From Pseudoalteromonas luteoviolacea (lineage in GTDB: Bacteria; Pseudomonadota; Gammaproteobacteria; Enterobacterales; Alteromonadaceae): a DNA stretch of 64,000 nt. A program made the position numbers and the translations under genes. Below the pieces are notes generated by a model. The model saw only the letters and a program-made list of their open reading frames with translations. It was not told the origin of the DNA and searched no databases. Location of the stretch: NCBI RefSeq assembly GCF_001750165.1, contig NZ_CP015411.1, forward strand, positions 4,068,501 through 4,132,500, given 5' to 3'. Shown piece by piece: positions 1 to 8,656 of the stretch; position 1 is the first letter of the stretch; every line of letters starts with the position of its first letter.

Positions 1-27
1 CTTCCATTTTCAGGCAGAAGATAAATA

Positions 28-1971
28 ATGGCAGGCTTTAAAAAACTCATTTTTTTACAATTCGTATCTTGGTTACTATTTTCTGCTGTCGGCAGCTTTT
101 TTGTTGCTTCAAGCTTTGACAGCGCCGTAAGTCGTGCACAAGTAAGTGCACAGCAAATGGTCAGTAACTATATTCAAGAAAAAACCATGAATGATATGAC
201 GCCAGAGCATATTCGCCTGTCATTGAGTAATGGTAATGTATTTTCGACTTTCATTGTCAGAGATTTTTCAGGGCAAGCCGTCTTACAGCTTGGCTCCCCT
301 ACCCAACTGCCTCTATTAGCTGATGTCATCGCGAACAGCTTTAACTCTATCCGTCCACAGTTCGCGGTTAATAAAACCAAAGACATCAAAATTGAATTTG
401 TTATCAATGCACAAAGCCAAGCATCTCTTTTGCAACAGTCGCTATTACTGATGTTGCTTATTTCAGCGCTTGTTGCGTTTATACCAATCTTTTATATGCA
501 AGCCATATATAAAAAGCTCAACCGTAATGTCAGTATGACAGTGGCTAATGCTGTCGATGTATACATAACGCAAAACCAAGTGACAGAAAGCATAGAAGAA
601 GACTTTAATACAGGTAAAGTAACCGAGCTAGGCGCTGAGCTTGCACCTTCATTTAACCGTTTAGCGCACTTTTTAAAAAGCAAACAAGAAGACATTAAGT
701 CAGCTGCGCACTCTATAAAACAAGAAGCATACAAAGATGTTGTCACAGGCCTTGGCAACCGCAATATGTTTGTCGAATATTACGAACACCAAATTGAACA
801 AGCCAACAATAAGAGTTTCGGCACCTTGGCCATGATACGCTGTAGTGAATTACAGATGATTAACCAAACACGGGGCTATCAAAAAGGTGATGAATATATT
901 CGTGCCGTGTCTGACATAGTTAAGCATGTCAGCGGTACTTATACTGGTAGCCAAGTATTTAGGTTAAATAGTTCAGACTTTGCGGTCATCTTACCCAATG
1001 TGCCTTCCAAAGAAGCTGAACAGTTTGGTGAAACTTTGCAAGCAAGGTTTACCCAATATCAACAGAACCAAGAACTTTCTTCTGTTGCTAACGCAGGTAT
1101 CGTCTCTTATGAGTCTGGTAAGCCACTCGGTGAATTATTATCCGTTGTTGATAATGCGATGAGTATGGCACAGAGTAAACAAGCTAACGCATGGCATTTA
1201 CAGCGAGAAAGTGACATCGTCAATAATGTCGGTGCAGGATTTGGCAATCAGAACTGGCGTCGTGTTATCAGAGAAGTCATCGATAGCCGTCGAGTCAATT
1301 TGATGATGCAAAACATTATGCCTATAGGTAAAAATGTCAAAGCATATGCTGAGATCCAGTCTCGATTTAAAACCGAAGATAACCAGATGTTACCGACTGC
1401 CTCTTTCTTAGCCATGGCTGAAAAACTAGAAATGGCCATAGAAATTGATCAGCTCATTATCGACAGTTCGCTCGAGCTCATTAAAACAAGAAACTTCAAC
1501 GAGAAGTTCTTTGGGATCAACGTTACAGCATCCAGCGCACATAGCGACCAATTCGTGATCTGGCTTGAAAGGCGCTTATTAAAAGATGGTAATCTAGCCT
1601 CTAAGTTAATTTTCGAAGTGAGCGAGTTTGGTTTGCAGCAAAATATTAAAGCAAGTAAGCGCTTTATCGATATGGTGCATCGTGTGGGCGCTCGCATTAC
1701 TGTAGAGCGCTTCGGTGTTGGCTTAACCTCATTTAAATTTTTTAGAGATTTAAAACCCGATTTCATAAAAATGGATGCAAGTTACACTCGTGGCTTAGAA
1801 GAAGATAAAAACAACCAGTACTTTATGCGCTTGATGGTGGATTTAGCACACCGTATCGGTGTCAGTGTATTTGCCGAAGGTGTTGAAAGCCAAGAAGAAA
1901 AACATATCGTTGAAACGCTTTGTTTAGATGGAGTACAAGGCTACTACATAGAAAAGCCAAAAGAAGTCTAA
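28..1971 (+). CDS. LapD/CsrD-type membrane protein with degenerate GGDEF and EAL domains
   Basis: This inner-membrane c-di-GMP signalling protein of 647 aa has a membrane helix at about residues 7-29, a periplasmic segment at 30-137, a second helix at 138-158 and a HAMP-like linker. A GGDEF domain (about 235-395) and an EAL domain (about 405-647) follow. Both signature motifs are degraded: GGDEF reads NSSDF (314-318), EAL reads EIQ (442-444), and the DDFG stretch reads ERFG (560-563). The protein is therefore probably a c-di-GMP receptor rather than an enzyme. LapD, which controls a periplasmic protease for adhesin release, and CsrD, which controls turnover of Csr small RNAs, share this layout and length. 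I lean to LapD because of the periplasmic loop between the two helices. The start ATG overlaps a TAA at 26-28, so an upstream gene ending outside this view is probably translationally coupled. Confidence 0.75.
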   Translation: MAGFKKLIFLQFVSWLLFSAVGSFFVASSFDSAVSRAQVSAQQMVSNYIQEKTMNDMTPEHIRLSLSNGNVFSTFIVRDFSGQAVLQLGSPTQLPLLADVIANSFNSIRPQFAVNKTKDIKIEFVINAQSQASLLQQSLLLMLLISALVAFIPIFYMQAIYKKLNRNVSMTVANAVDVYITQNQVTESIEEDFNTGKVTELGAELAPSFNRLAHFLKSKQEDIKSAAHSIKQEAYKDVVTGLGNRNMFVEYYEHQIEQANNKSFGTLAMIRCSELQMINQTRGYQKGDEYIRAVSDIVKHVSGTYTGSQVFRLNSSDFAVILPNVPSKEAEQFGETLQARFTQYQQNQELSSVANAGIVSYESGKPLGELLSVVDNAMSMAQSKQANAWHLQRESDIVNNVGAGFGNQNWRRVIREVIDSRRVNLMMQNIMPIGKNVKAYAEIQSRFKTEDNQMLPTASFLAMAEKLEMAIEIDQLIIDSSLELIKTRNFNEKFFGINVTASSAHSDQFVIWLERRLLKDGNLASKLIFEVSEFGLQQNIKASKRFIDMVHRVGARITVERFGVGLTSFKFFRDLKPDFIKMDASYTRGLEEDKNNQYFMRLMVDLAHRIGVSVFAEGVESQEEKHIVETLCLDGVQGYYIEKPKEV

Positions 1972-1984
1972 ATCCCTGTAATTT

Positions 1985-2005
1985 GGAGGGGTTTTATATC
2001 CCTCC
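1985..2005 (+). terminator. Hairpin after the LapD-like gene
   Basis: A six-base-pair GC stem (1985-1990 with 2000-2005) lies 14 bases after the stop codon at 1971. Only an AT-rich stretch follows, not a clean T run, so it is at best a weak intrinsic terminator separating this gene from rsxA. Confidence 0.4.
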
Positions 2006-2148
2006 TATAATTGTCAACATTCCCTACCAATTTTTGATTTAAATGCAAATAAAGTCTGCTAAATGTTGTGATCTCAGCGTGGAAAATTGTTAGAATTTCC
2101 AGTCTTATGACACGTTGCGAAACGAAGATAGATAGTTAAGGGGCATGA

Positions 2149-2730
2149 ATGACAGAGTATATGTTGTTGCTTATCGGCACAGTGCTGGTAAACAACTTTG
2201 TGTTGGTGCAATTCCTCGGGCTTTGTCCGTTTATGGGAGTTTCTAGCAAACTTGAAACTGCCATCGGGATGTCACTGGCAACCACCTTTGTTTTAACTCT
2301 TGCTTCTGTCACCAGTTATTTGGTTAATCAGTATATTTTAATGCCATTAGAGCTGACTTTCCTGCGTACAATGAGCTTTATCCTCGTCATAGCCGTCGTG
2401 GTGCAATTTACCGAAATGGTAGTGAGAAAAACAAGCCCGACTCTATATCGTTTACTCGGTATTTTTCTGCCACTTATCACTACAAATTGTGCAGTACTCG
2501 GCGTCGCATTATTAAACATTACTAAAGAGCACACTTTCATTAGTTCAGCCGTATATGGTTTTGGTGCTGCAGTTGGCTTTTCAATGGTTTTAGTGTTGTT
2601 TGCTGCGCTTAGAGAACGCTTAGCCGTTGCTGACGTCCCTACTCCATTTAAAGGTGCCTCGATTGCCATGATCACAGCAGGCCTAATGTCGCTTGCATTT
2701 ATGGGTTTCTCCGGATTGGTGAAGTTTTAA
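2149..2730 (+). CDS. rsxA: Electron transport complex subunit RsxA/RnfA
   Basis: This is an integral membrane subunit (193 aa, usual length) of the Rsx/Rnf complex. The complex moves electrons between ferredoxin and NAD, coupled to ion translocation in many bacteria, and in E. coli keeps SoxR reduced. Six hydrophobic helices are visible, with the family's LVNNFVLVQFLGLCPFMG near the N-terminus and the matching TNCAVLG motif mid-protein. In this family the paired cysteine motifs hold an Fe-S centre within the membrane. It is the first gene of the six-gene rsxABCDGE operon, preceded by a purine-rich ribosome binding site at about 2138-2143. Only one base separates it from rsxB. RsxA and RsxE are homologous, and both are present here. 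Confidence 0.96.
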   Translation: MTEYMLLLIGTVLVNNFVLVQFLGLCPFMGVSSKLETAIGMSLATTFVLTLASVTSYLVNQYILMPLELTFLRTMSFILVIAVVVQFTEMVVRKTSPTLYRLLGIFLPLITTNCAVLGVALLNITKEHTFISSAVYGFGAAVGFSMVLVLFAALRERLAVADVPTPFKGASIAMITAGLMSLAFMGFSGLVKF

Positions 2731-2731
2731 T

Positions 2732-3286
2732 ATGACGTTACTATATGCATTAATCGCGATCGGTGCGCTCGCTCTTATTTTCGGGTTAATCCTAGGCTAC
2801 GCGGCCATTAAGTATCGTGTAGAGAGCAACCCAATCGTAGATCAAGTTGATGCCATTCTACCCCAGACACAATGCGGCCAATGTGGTTATCCCGGTTGTC
2901 GTCCGTACGCTGAAGCGATAGCCAACGGCGATGAGGTAAACAAATGTCCGCCGGGCGGAGAAGCTACAGTTAAAAAGCTGGCTGATCTTATGGGGGTTGA
3001 AGCTAAACCCCTTGCAGGTGGTGAAGAAGCTGACCCCATCAAAAAAGTCGCTTACATTCGTGAAGATGAATGTATCGGCTGCACCAAATGTATTCAGGCA
3101 TGTCCTGTGGATGCCATTGTCGGTGCCACACGTCAAATGCATACCGTTATCGCAGACGAATGTACTGGCTGCGATTTGTGTGTTGAGCCCTGCCCTGTTG
3201 ACTGTATTGACATGATCCCAGTCGCTGAAACAAAACAATCTTGGAAATGGCAAATAGATGCTATTCCAGTGAAACAACTTGATTGA
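2732..3286 (+). CDS. rsxB: Electron transport complex subunit RsxB/RnfB (Fe-S ferredoxin)
   Basis: This 184 aa membrane-anchored ferredoxin subunit is thought to take electrons from soluble donors. One N-terminal helix (about 3-26) is followed by a four-cysteine cluster of the type CGQCGYPGC with a later KCPPGG. Two classical 4Fe-4S motifs come next (CIGCTKCIQACP and CTGCDLCVEPCP). All expected cysteines are present. It lies between rsxA and rsxC, with 9 bases before rsxC. Confidence 0.96.
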   Translation: MTLLYALIAIGALALIFGLILGYAAIKYRVESNPIVDQVDAILPQTQCGQCGYPGCRPYAEAIANGDEVNKCPPGGEATVKKLADLMGVEAKPLAGGEEADPIKKVAYIREDECIGCTKCIQACPVDAIVGATRQMHTVIADECTGCDLCVEPCPVDCIDMIPVAETKQSWKWQIDAIPVKQLD

Positions 3287-3295
3287 GAGGTTTAA

Positions 3296-6160
3296 GTGGA
3301 AACATTACTTGAACAAATTGAAAGCGGCAAATTGTGGCAATTTCCCGGAGGTATTCACCCTCCAGAGCAAAAAATAGTCTCAAATCAGGTTGCTATTGGT
3401 TCGCTCCCTCTACCAGAGTATCTAGTCTTACCTTTAAAGCAACATATAGGTGCCAATGGACAGCTCCTTGTTAATAAAGGCGACCATGTATTAAAGGGAC
3501 AAGTCTTAACTCAACCTGGTACAAACTGGTCACTGCCAATCCATGCGCCAACTTCAGGTACCATTACCGATATCAAGCCAATGCCTTCGGCTCACCCTTC
3601 GGCGATGCCAGAATTAAGCATTGTATTAACACCGGATGGTAATGACACATGGTGTAATTTAGAAACTCGTTCATCTATTGATGGCCTAGACAATAAAACA
3701 CTCATTGACATTATTCACCATGCAGGCATAGCAGGTATGGGTGGTGCGGGCTTTCCAACCTATGTGAAAGCCGATAGTGCAAAAACCATTGAATACTTGG
3801 TCGTCAATGGCGTTGAGTGTGAACCTTATATTACGGCAGATGACATGCTTATGAGAGAGCATGCACAAGGCATCATCCGGGGCATGGAAGTGATGATGTC
3901 TATCTTATCGCCGCAATATGCACTAGTTGGTATAGAAGATAACAAGCCAGAAGCTCTGGCAGCTATGCAACAAGCCGCCAAGCACAACAACAAAATACTG
4001 GTTCGCTCTATTCCAACTAAATACCCCTCCGGTGGCGAAAAACAGCTCATCAAGGTTCTGACCTCTAAAGAAGTCCCCAGTGGTGGGATCCCTGCAGACG
4101 TTGGGGTTTTGGTACAAAACGTCGGTACACTGTTTGCCGTTAGTGAAGCGGTTTATGAAGGTAAGCCCTTAATAGAGCGGGTTGTGACCGTAACTGGGAA
4201 TACCATAAATAATCCACAAAACGTGTGGGCTTTACTCGGCACTGAAGTAAAGCACTTAGTTTATAGCCAAGGCTTTACCCCTGTTGAGGATCAGCGCGTG
4301 ATCATGGGGGGTCCGATGATGGGCTTCACATTGCCTACAGTGAGAATACCCGTTGTCAAAACGACAAACTGTATCTTGGCACCTGATAACCAAGAGCTAG
4401 CTGTCGCAGGTCAGGAACAAGCCTGTATCCGCTGCAGTGCATGTGCTGATGCGTGTCCACAAACTCTATTACCACAGCAATTACAGTGGTTTGCCAAAGG
4501 CCAGGAATACGACAAATTAGAAGAGTACAACCTATTTGATTGTATTGAGTGTGGGGCATGTTCTTATGTCTGCCCAAGTGAAATTCCACTGGTTCAATAC
4601 TATCGAGTTGCCAAAGCGGAGATCCGCGAACAAAAACTTGAAAAAGTAAAAGCGGAGCGAGCTAAAGAACGCTTTGAAGCCCGTAAAGAGCGCCTTGAAA
4701 AAGAGCAAGAAGAAAGGCAAAACCGCCATAAGCGACCAGCTCGCAGTGCACCAGCCAAAGATAAGGCCAAAGTGTCTGAAGCACTTGAGCGAGTTAAGAA
4801 AAAGCGCCCAGAGCAATCTGCTGTGCAAGCAGCCATTGAACGCGCTAAAGCGAAAAAGGCAGAGGGCGATACATCCGCACTTGAGCCTGACAACAGTGCA
4901 GTAGCGCTAGAACGAGCAAAAAGAAAAGAGCAAGCAAGAAAGTACAAAGAAGAGAAAGCAGGCTCAGATAAAGACAGTGCACCGAAAGATGCCGTTGCAG
5001 CGGCTATTGCTCGTGCCAAAGCGAAAAAAGCTGCTCAAGCTGATAATTTAGAAGCGCAAGAACAAGATCCACGCAAAGCTGCAGTCGCGGCTGCAATTGC
5101 ACGCGCCAAAGCGAAAAAATCAGGTGACGAACCAAAGCAAGCATCGACAGATGACCCTCGTAAGGCAGCTGTCGCTGCAGCTATCGCCCGTGCTAAAGCG
5201 AAAAAGGCTGGACAAGAACCTGAGCAAAACAGCGCAGTTGGTTCTGACAACGTGAAAACAGATGATCCAAGAAAAGCAGCTGTCGCTGCTGCCATCGCCC
5301 GTGCTGAAGCGAAAAAAGCTGCTAAAGATGGTGAATCAACAACAGAAACCGTCGTAGAAGATGACTCAGCAGATCCACGCAAAGCAGCTGTTGCCGCTGC
5401 AATAGCCCGTGCCAAAGCAAAAAAAGCCGCCAAAGAAGCTGAGCAAGTGGAAGAGCCCGTCATTGAAGACGAGCCGGAAGATCCACGCAAAGCAGCTGTT
5501 GCCGCTGCAATAGCCCGTGCCAAAGCAAAAAAAGCCGCCAAAGAAGCTGAGCAAGTGGAAGAGCCCGTCATTGAAGACGAGCCGGAAGATCCGCGCAAAG
5601 CTGCTGTCGCTGCAGCCATCGCCCGTGCCAAAGCAAAAAAAGCCGCCAAAGAAGCTGAGCAAGTGGAAGAGCCCGTCATTGAAGACGAACCTGAAGATCC
5701 GCGCAAAGCTGCTGTCGCTGCAGCCATCGCCCGTGCCAAAGCAAAAAAAGCCGCTAAAGAAGCTGAGCAAGTGGAAGAGCCGGTCGTTGAAAACGAACCT
5801 GAAGATCCGCGCAAAGCTGCTGTCGCTGCAGCCATCGCCCGTGCCAAAGCGAAAAAAGCCGCCAAAGAAGCTGAGCAAGTGGAAGAGCCCGTCGTTGAAG
5901 ACGAGCCGGAAGATCCGCGCAAAGCTGCTGTTGCTGCAGCCATCGCCCGTGCCAAAGCGAAAAAAGCCGCCAAAGAAGCTGAGCAAGTCGAAGAGCCAGT
6001 CGTTGATGAAGAACCTGAGAGTGATGCATCATCAAGCTCAGACACAGAAGCCGAAGCAATCAGCCCTGAAGATAAGCGTAAAGCCGCCATACGTGCCGCC
6101 GTTGAGCGTGCCAAAGCTAAAAAGAAAGCCCAAGAACAAGAAGGAAATGATCTGTCATGA
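3296..6160 (+). CDS. rsxC: Electron transport complex subunit RsxC/RnfC with expanded C-terminal repeat tail
   Basis: This is the peripheral subunit of the complex, expected to bind NADH and FMN and carry two 4Fe-4S clusters. A glycine-rich nucleotide-binding stretch (GMGGAGFPTYVK) lies near residue 145. The paired motifs CIRCSACADACP and CIECGACSYVCP lie around residues 380-425. From about 440 onward the chain becomes a charged Ala/Lys/Glu region ending in nine DPRKAAVAAAIARA-type repeats. At 954 aa it is clearly longer than E. coli RsxC, and the excess is this tail. The start is GTG, with a GAGAGG-like ribosome site. The stop overlaps the rsxD start (ATGA). Confidence 0.95.
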   Translation: METLLEQIESGKLWQFPGGIHPPEQKIVSNQVAIGSLPLPEYLVLPLKQHIGANGQLLVNKGDHVLKGQVLTQPGTNWSLPIHAPTSGTITDIKPMPSAHPSAMPELSIVLTPDGNDTWCNLETRSSIDGLDNKTLIDIIHHAGIAGMGGAGFPTYVKADSAKTIEYLVVNGVECEPYITADDMLMREHAQGIIRGMEVMMSILSPQYALVGIEDNKPEALAAMQQAAKHNNKILVRSIPTKYPSGGEKQLIKVLTSKEVPSGGIPADVGVLVQNVGTLFAVSEAVYEGKPLIERVVTVTGNTINNPQNVWALLGTEVKHLVYSQGFTPVEDQRVIMGGPMMGFTLPTVRIPVVKTTNCILAPDNQELAVAGQEQACIRCSACADACPQTLLPQQLQWFAKGQEYDKLEEYNLFDCIECGACSYVCPSEIPLVQYYRVAKAEIREQKLEKVKAERAKERFEARKERLEKEQEERQNRHKRPARSAPAKDKAKVSEALERVKKKRPEQSAVQAAIERAKAKKAEGDTSALEPDNSAVALERAKRKEQARKYKEEKAGSDKDSAPKDAVAAAIARAKAKKAAQADNLEAQEQDPRKAAVAAAIARAKAKKSGDEPKQASTDDPRKAAVAAAIARAKAKKAGQEPEQNSAVGSDNVKTDDPRKAAVAAAIARAEAKKAAKDGESTTETVVEDDSADPRKAAVAAAIARAKAKKAAKEAEQVEEPVIEDEPEDPRKAAVAAAIARAKAKKAAKEAEQVEEPVIEDEPEDPRKAAVAAAIARAKAKKAAKEAEQVEEPVIEDEPEDPRKAAVAAAIARAKAKKAAKEAEQVEEPVVENEPEDPRKAAVAAAIARAKAKKAAKEAEQVEEPVVEDEPEDPRKAAVAAAIARAKAKKAAKEAEQVEEPVVDEEPESDASSSSDTEAEAISPEDKRKAAIRAAVERAKAKKKAQEQEGNDLS
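5372..6019 (+). repeat. Six tandem 108-bp repeats inside rsxC
   Basis: Units begin at 5372, 5480, 5588, 5696, 5804 and 5912, each exactly 108 bp and each encoding a 36-residue unit that starts DPRKAAVAAAIARAKAKKAA and ends in an acidic EEPV..E.EPE stretch. Differences are mostly silent. Older, more diverged copies precede them from about 4990. The period is a multiple of three, so copy number can change without a frameshift. Confidence 0.95.
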
Positions 6161-7209
6161 AATTAACCATGGCTTCATCGCCCCATAACCACAGCCTTAA
6201 ATCGGTTAACAAACTCATGATTTGCGTGATGTTAGCCTGTATACCTGGGATCTTGGTGCAAAGCTATTTTTTTGGTATCGGCGTATTTATTCAATTGGCA
6301 CTGGCACTCACGACAGTGAGTCTTGCAGAAGCTGCTATGCTGAAACTGCGAGGTCGTCCAATTTGGCCAACGCTCAGTGATGGAAGCGCGTGGCTCACAG
6401 GTGTTTTAATCGCCGTCAGTGTGCCACCCTTGGCGCCTTGGTGGGTGGTCGTGATTGGTGCATGTTTTGCGATTATAATTGTAAAACAGCTTTATGGTGG
6501 GCTTGGTTTTAACCTATTCAATCCTGCTATGGCCGCATACGTCCTGCTACTCATTTCATTTCCTGTGCAAATGACTGCATGGTTACCAGTTCAATCTCTG
6601 CTGTATGCGCCTATCACACTATTTGATCAAATTGCATTAATTTTTACGGAAGCAACTTATTCAGGCTTATCACTAGAGCAAGCAAGACAAGTCATTGATG
6701 GTGCGACCGGTGCGACGCCTTTGGATCACGTCAAAACAGCCATGGGACAAAGCCTCACAGTGCAAGAGGCTATGGATAATAGCGCATTTAATCGATTTGC
6801 AGGTGAGGGCTGGCAATGGGTCAATTTAGCTTACCTCCTTGGTGGACTTTATTTGCTTAAAGCAAAGGTCATAAACTGGCATATTCCAGTTGCCATGATC
6901 GCCTCTTTGGGTGTTTGTAGCTTATTTGGCTACCTGTTAGGTGGTCAAGCTGGCGTTGCATTTCATTTACTGAGCGGCGCAACCATGATCGGGGCGTTTT
7001 TCATCGCAACGGATCCTGTCTCAGCATCGACCACAAATAAAGGCAGACTTATCTACGGTGCCCTTATTGGCCTGCTAGTCTATCTGATCAGGCAATTTGG
7101 CGGATATCCAGATGCCGTGGCATTTTCGGTACTGCTACTGAATATGGCAGTACCTTTGATAGACCACTACACACAGCCACGTACTTATGGACATGGAGCA
7201 AAGAAATGA
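6157..7209 (+). CDS. rsxD: Electron transport complex subunit RsxD/RnfD
   Basis: This integral membrane subunit (350 aa) is related to NqrB. Multiple hydrophobic helices are visible. The sequence DGATGATPLD (about residues 184-193) matches the family site where FMN is covalently attached to a threonine. The start codon overlaps the rsxC stop, and the 3' end overlaps the rsxG start, as expected for a tightly coupled operon. Translocation of Na+ or H+ in this organism cannot be decided from sequence. Confidence 0.95.
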   Translation: MKLTMASSPHNHSLKSVNKLMICVMLACIPGILVQSYFFGIGVFIQLALALTTVSLAEAAMLKLRGRPIWPTLSDGSAWLTGVLIAVSVPPLAPWWVVVIGACFAIIIVKQLYGGLGFNLFNPAMAAYVLLLISFPVQMTAWLPVQSLLYAPITLFDQIALIFTEATYSGLSLEQARQVIDGATGATPLDHVKTAMGQSLTVQEAMDNSAFNRFAGEGWQWVNLAYLLGGLYLLKAKVINWHIPVAMIASLGVCSLFGYLLGGQAGVAFHLLSGATMIGAFFIATDPVSASTTNKGRLIYGALIGLLVYLIRQFGGYPDAVAFSVLLLNMAVPLIDHYTQPRTYGHGAKK

Positions 7210-7844
7210 TCCTAGCATCAATGAAAAAAAATGGCGCGATCCTCACCGCCTTTGCCCTTGCCACAACAGGTACCGTTGCGCTCGTTCAACAGCTCACAGC
7301 ACCTCGTATCGAAGCGCAAGAAAAGAATCACCTGATGCGAACCTTGACGCAGGTACTCCCCGCTGACAAATACAATAATGAACTGTATTTAGATTGCGTC
7401 GAAAGTGATGCACCAGAGCTTGGCCCTAATGGACCACATCGAATCTATCGTGCTAAGCAAAATGGTCAGCCTGTCGCTTTATTAGTGCAGCATATTACCC
7501 CTGAAGGTTATAGTGGTAATATCGACATGTTAACTGCCGTATACGCCAATGCAGAAATTGCTGGCGTGCGTATTACTCAGCATAAAGAAACCCCAGGTTT
7601 GGGTGATAAAGTTGAAGTTAAAAAGTCAGACTGGGTACACTCTTTTGCAGGTATGACAGTACAATCAGCAGAAGACCAACGCTTTAATGTTAAAAAAGAA
7701 GGCGGTGTGTTCGATCAATTTACTGGGGCAACCATCACACCTAGAGCGGTTGTCCACTCTGTGAATGCGGCTACTTGGTTTGCTCATCAAAACTTTGACA
7801 GCCTATTTGCACAAAGCAATGTTTGCCAAGAGGAACAGCTATGA
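7206..7844 (+). CDS. rsxG: Electron transport complex subunit RsxG/RnfG
   Basis: This 212 aa subunit has one N-terminal membrane helix (about 8-28) and a periplasmic FMN-binding domain. The motif FTGATITPRAVV contains the (S/T)GAT sequence whose final threonine carries covalent FMN in this family. It overlaps rsxD upstream (7206-7209) and rsxE downstream through an ATGA junction at 7841-7844. Confidence 0.95.
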   Translation: MILASMKKNGAILTAFALATTGTVALVQQLTAPRIEAQEKNHLMRTLTQVLPADKYNNELYLDCVESDAPELGPNGPHRIYRAKQNGQPVALLVQHITPEGYSGNIDMLTAVYANAEIAGVRITQHKETPGLGDKVEVKKSDWVHSFAGMTVQSAEDQRFNVKKEGGVFDQFTGATITPRAVVHSVNAATWFAHQNFDSLFAQSNVCQEEQL

Positions 7845-8539
7845 GCGAGTACAAAACACTAGCCCATGAGGGACTTTGGAAAAATAATGCCGCCTTGGTA
7901 CAGCTGCTTGGCTTATGTCCCCTGCTTGCTGTCACCAGCACAGTTACCAATGCCTTAGGCCTTGGGATCGCAACCTTGCTTGTATTAGTTGGCTCTAACG
8001 TCACCGTATCTATCGTCAGAAATTGGGTACCCAAAGACATACGTATCCCAGTATTTGTGATGATCATTGCCGCGTTTGTTACCATCATTCAGTTGCTAAT
8101 GAACGCCTATACGTTTGGGCTGTATCAATCTTTGGGGATCTTCATTCCCTTGATTGTGACCAACTGCGCTATTATTGGTCGCGCAGAAGCTTACGCATCA
8201 AAAAACCCCCCTATATTGTCTGCATGGGATGGTGTAATGATGGGTCTGGGCTTTGCTGCCGTGTTGGTCATCTTAGGCGCAATGCGTGAACTTATCGGGC
8301 AAGGTACTTTATTTGATGGTGCGGAGCTGTTGCTTGGGGACTGGGCTACTGCACTACGTATTGAAGTGTTGAGCTTTGATAGTCAATTCTTAGTTGCCGT
8401 TTTACCTCCTGGCGCTTTCTTAGGCCTGGGTCTTATCATTGCAGCCAAAAACTACTTTGATGAGCGCCAAAAAGCACAAGCTCAGCCTACAGCACCAGCT
8501 GAAAAAGCAGAAAGAGCAAGGGTCACTAGCCTAACTTAA
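7841..8539 (+). CDS. rsxE: Electron transport complex subunit RsxE/RnfE
   Basis: This integral membrane subunit (232 aa) is homologous to RsxA, with the matching LWKNNAALVQLLGLCPLLAVT and VTNCAIIGRAEA motifs. I chose the ATG at 7841, which has an AAGAGGA ribosome site and overlaps the rsxG stop. An in-frame TTG at 7823 would add six residues and is less likely. A charged Ala/Gln tail ends the protein. It is the last rsx gene, and nth follows after 117 bases. Confidence 0.95.
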   Translation: MSEYKTLAHEGLWKNNAALVQLLGLCPLLAVTSTVTNALGLGIATLLVLVGSNVTVSIVRNWVPKDIRIPVFVMIIAAFVTIIQLLMNAYTFGLYQSLGIFIPLIVTNCAIIGRAEAYASKNPPILSAWDGVMMGLGFAAVLVILGAMRELIGQGTLFDGAELLLGDWATALRIEVLSFDSQFLVAVLPPGAFLGLGLIIAAKNYFDERQKAQAQPTAPAEKAERARVTSLT

Positions 8540-8549
8540 TACAATTAAA

Positions 8550-8577
8550 CGCAGCCTAAGCCGTCACTTAGTCTGCG
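8550..8577 (+). terminator. Hairpin after rsxE
   Basis: The arms CGCAG-C-CTAAG and CTTAG-T-CTGCG pair around a short loop 11 bases after the rsxE stop. No T run follows, so its efficiency as an intrinsic terminator is uncertain. Confidence 0.4.
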
Positions 8578-8587
8578 TAAACTCTAG

Positions 8588-8622
8588 GTGTGATTGCTGG
8601 GGCAAATAAGATGCAATCACAC
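8588..8622. repeat. 10-bp perfect inverted repeat between rsxE and nth
   Basis: GTGTGATTGC at 8588-8597 is exactly complementary to GCAATCACAC at 8613-8622, with a 15-base spacer. It could be a second stem of the rsx terminator or an operator for nth. The half-site spacing is too wide for a classical CRP box. Confidence 0.5.
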
Positions 8623-8656
8623 TTAGCCCCTCTTAGCTAACTACTTAAAAACCGTC

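Noticed and set aside
5035..6114. Long minus-strand open frames opposite the rsxC repeats
   Set aside because: They arise because the repeat unit is a multiple of three and GC-rich. They consist only of the antisense of the repeats, with no ribosome site or known domain.
8588..8622. CRP binding site between rsxE and nth
   Set aside because: The half-sites resemble TGTGA/TCACA but are separated by far more than six bases.
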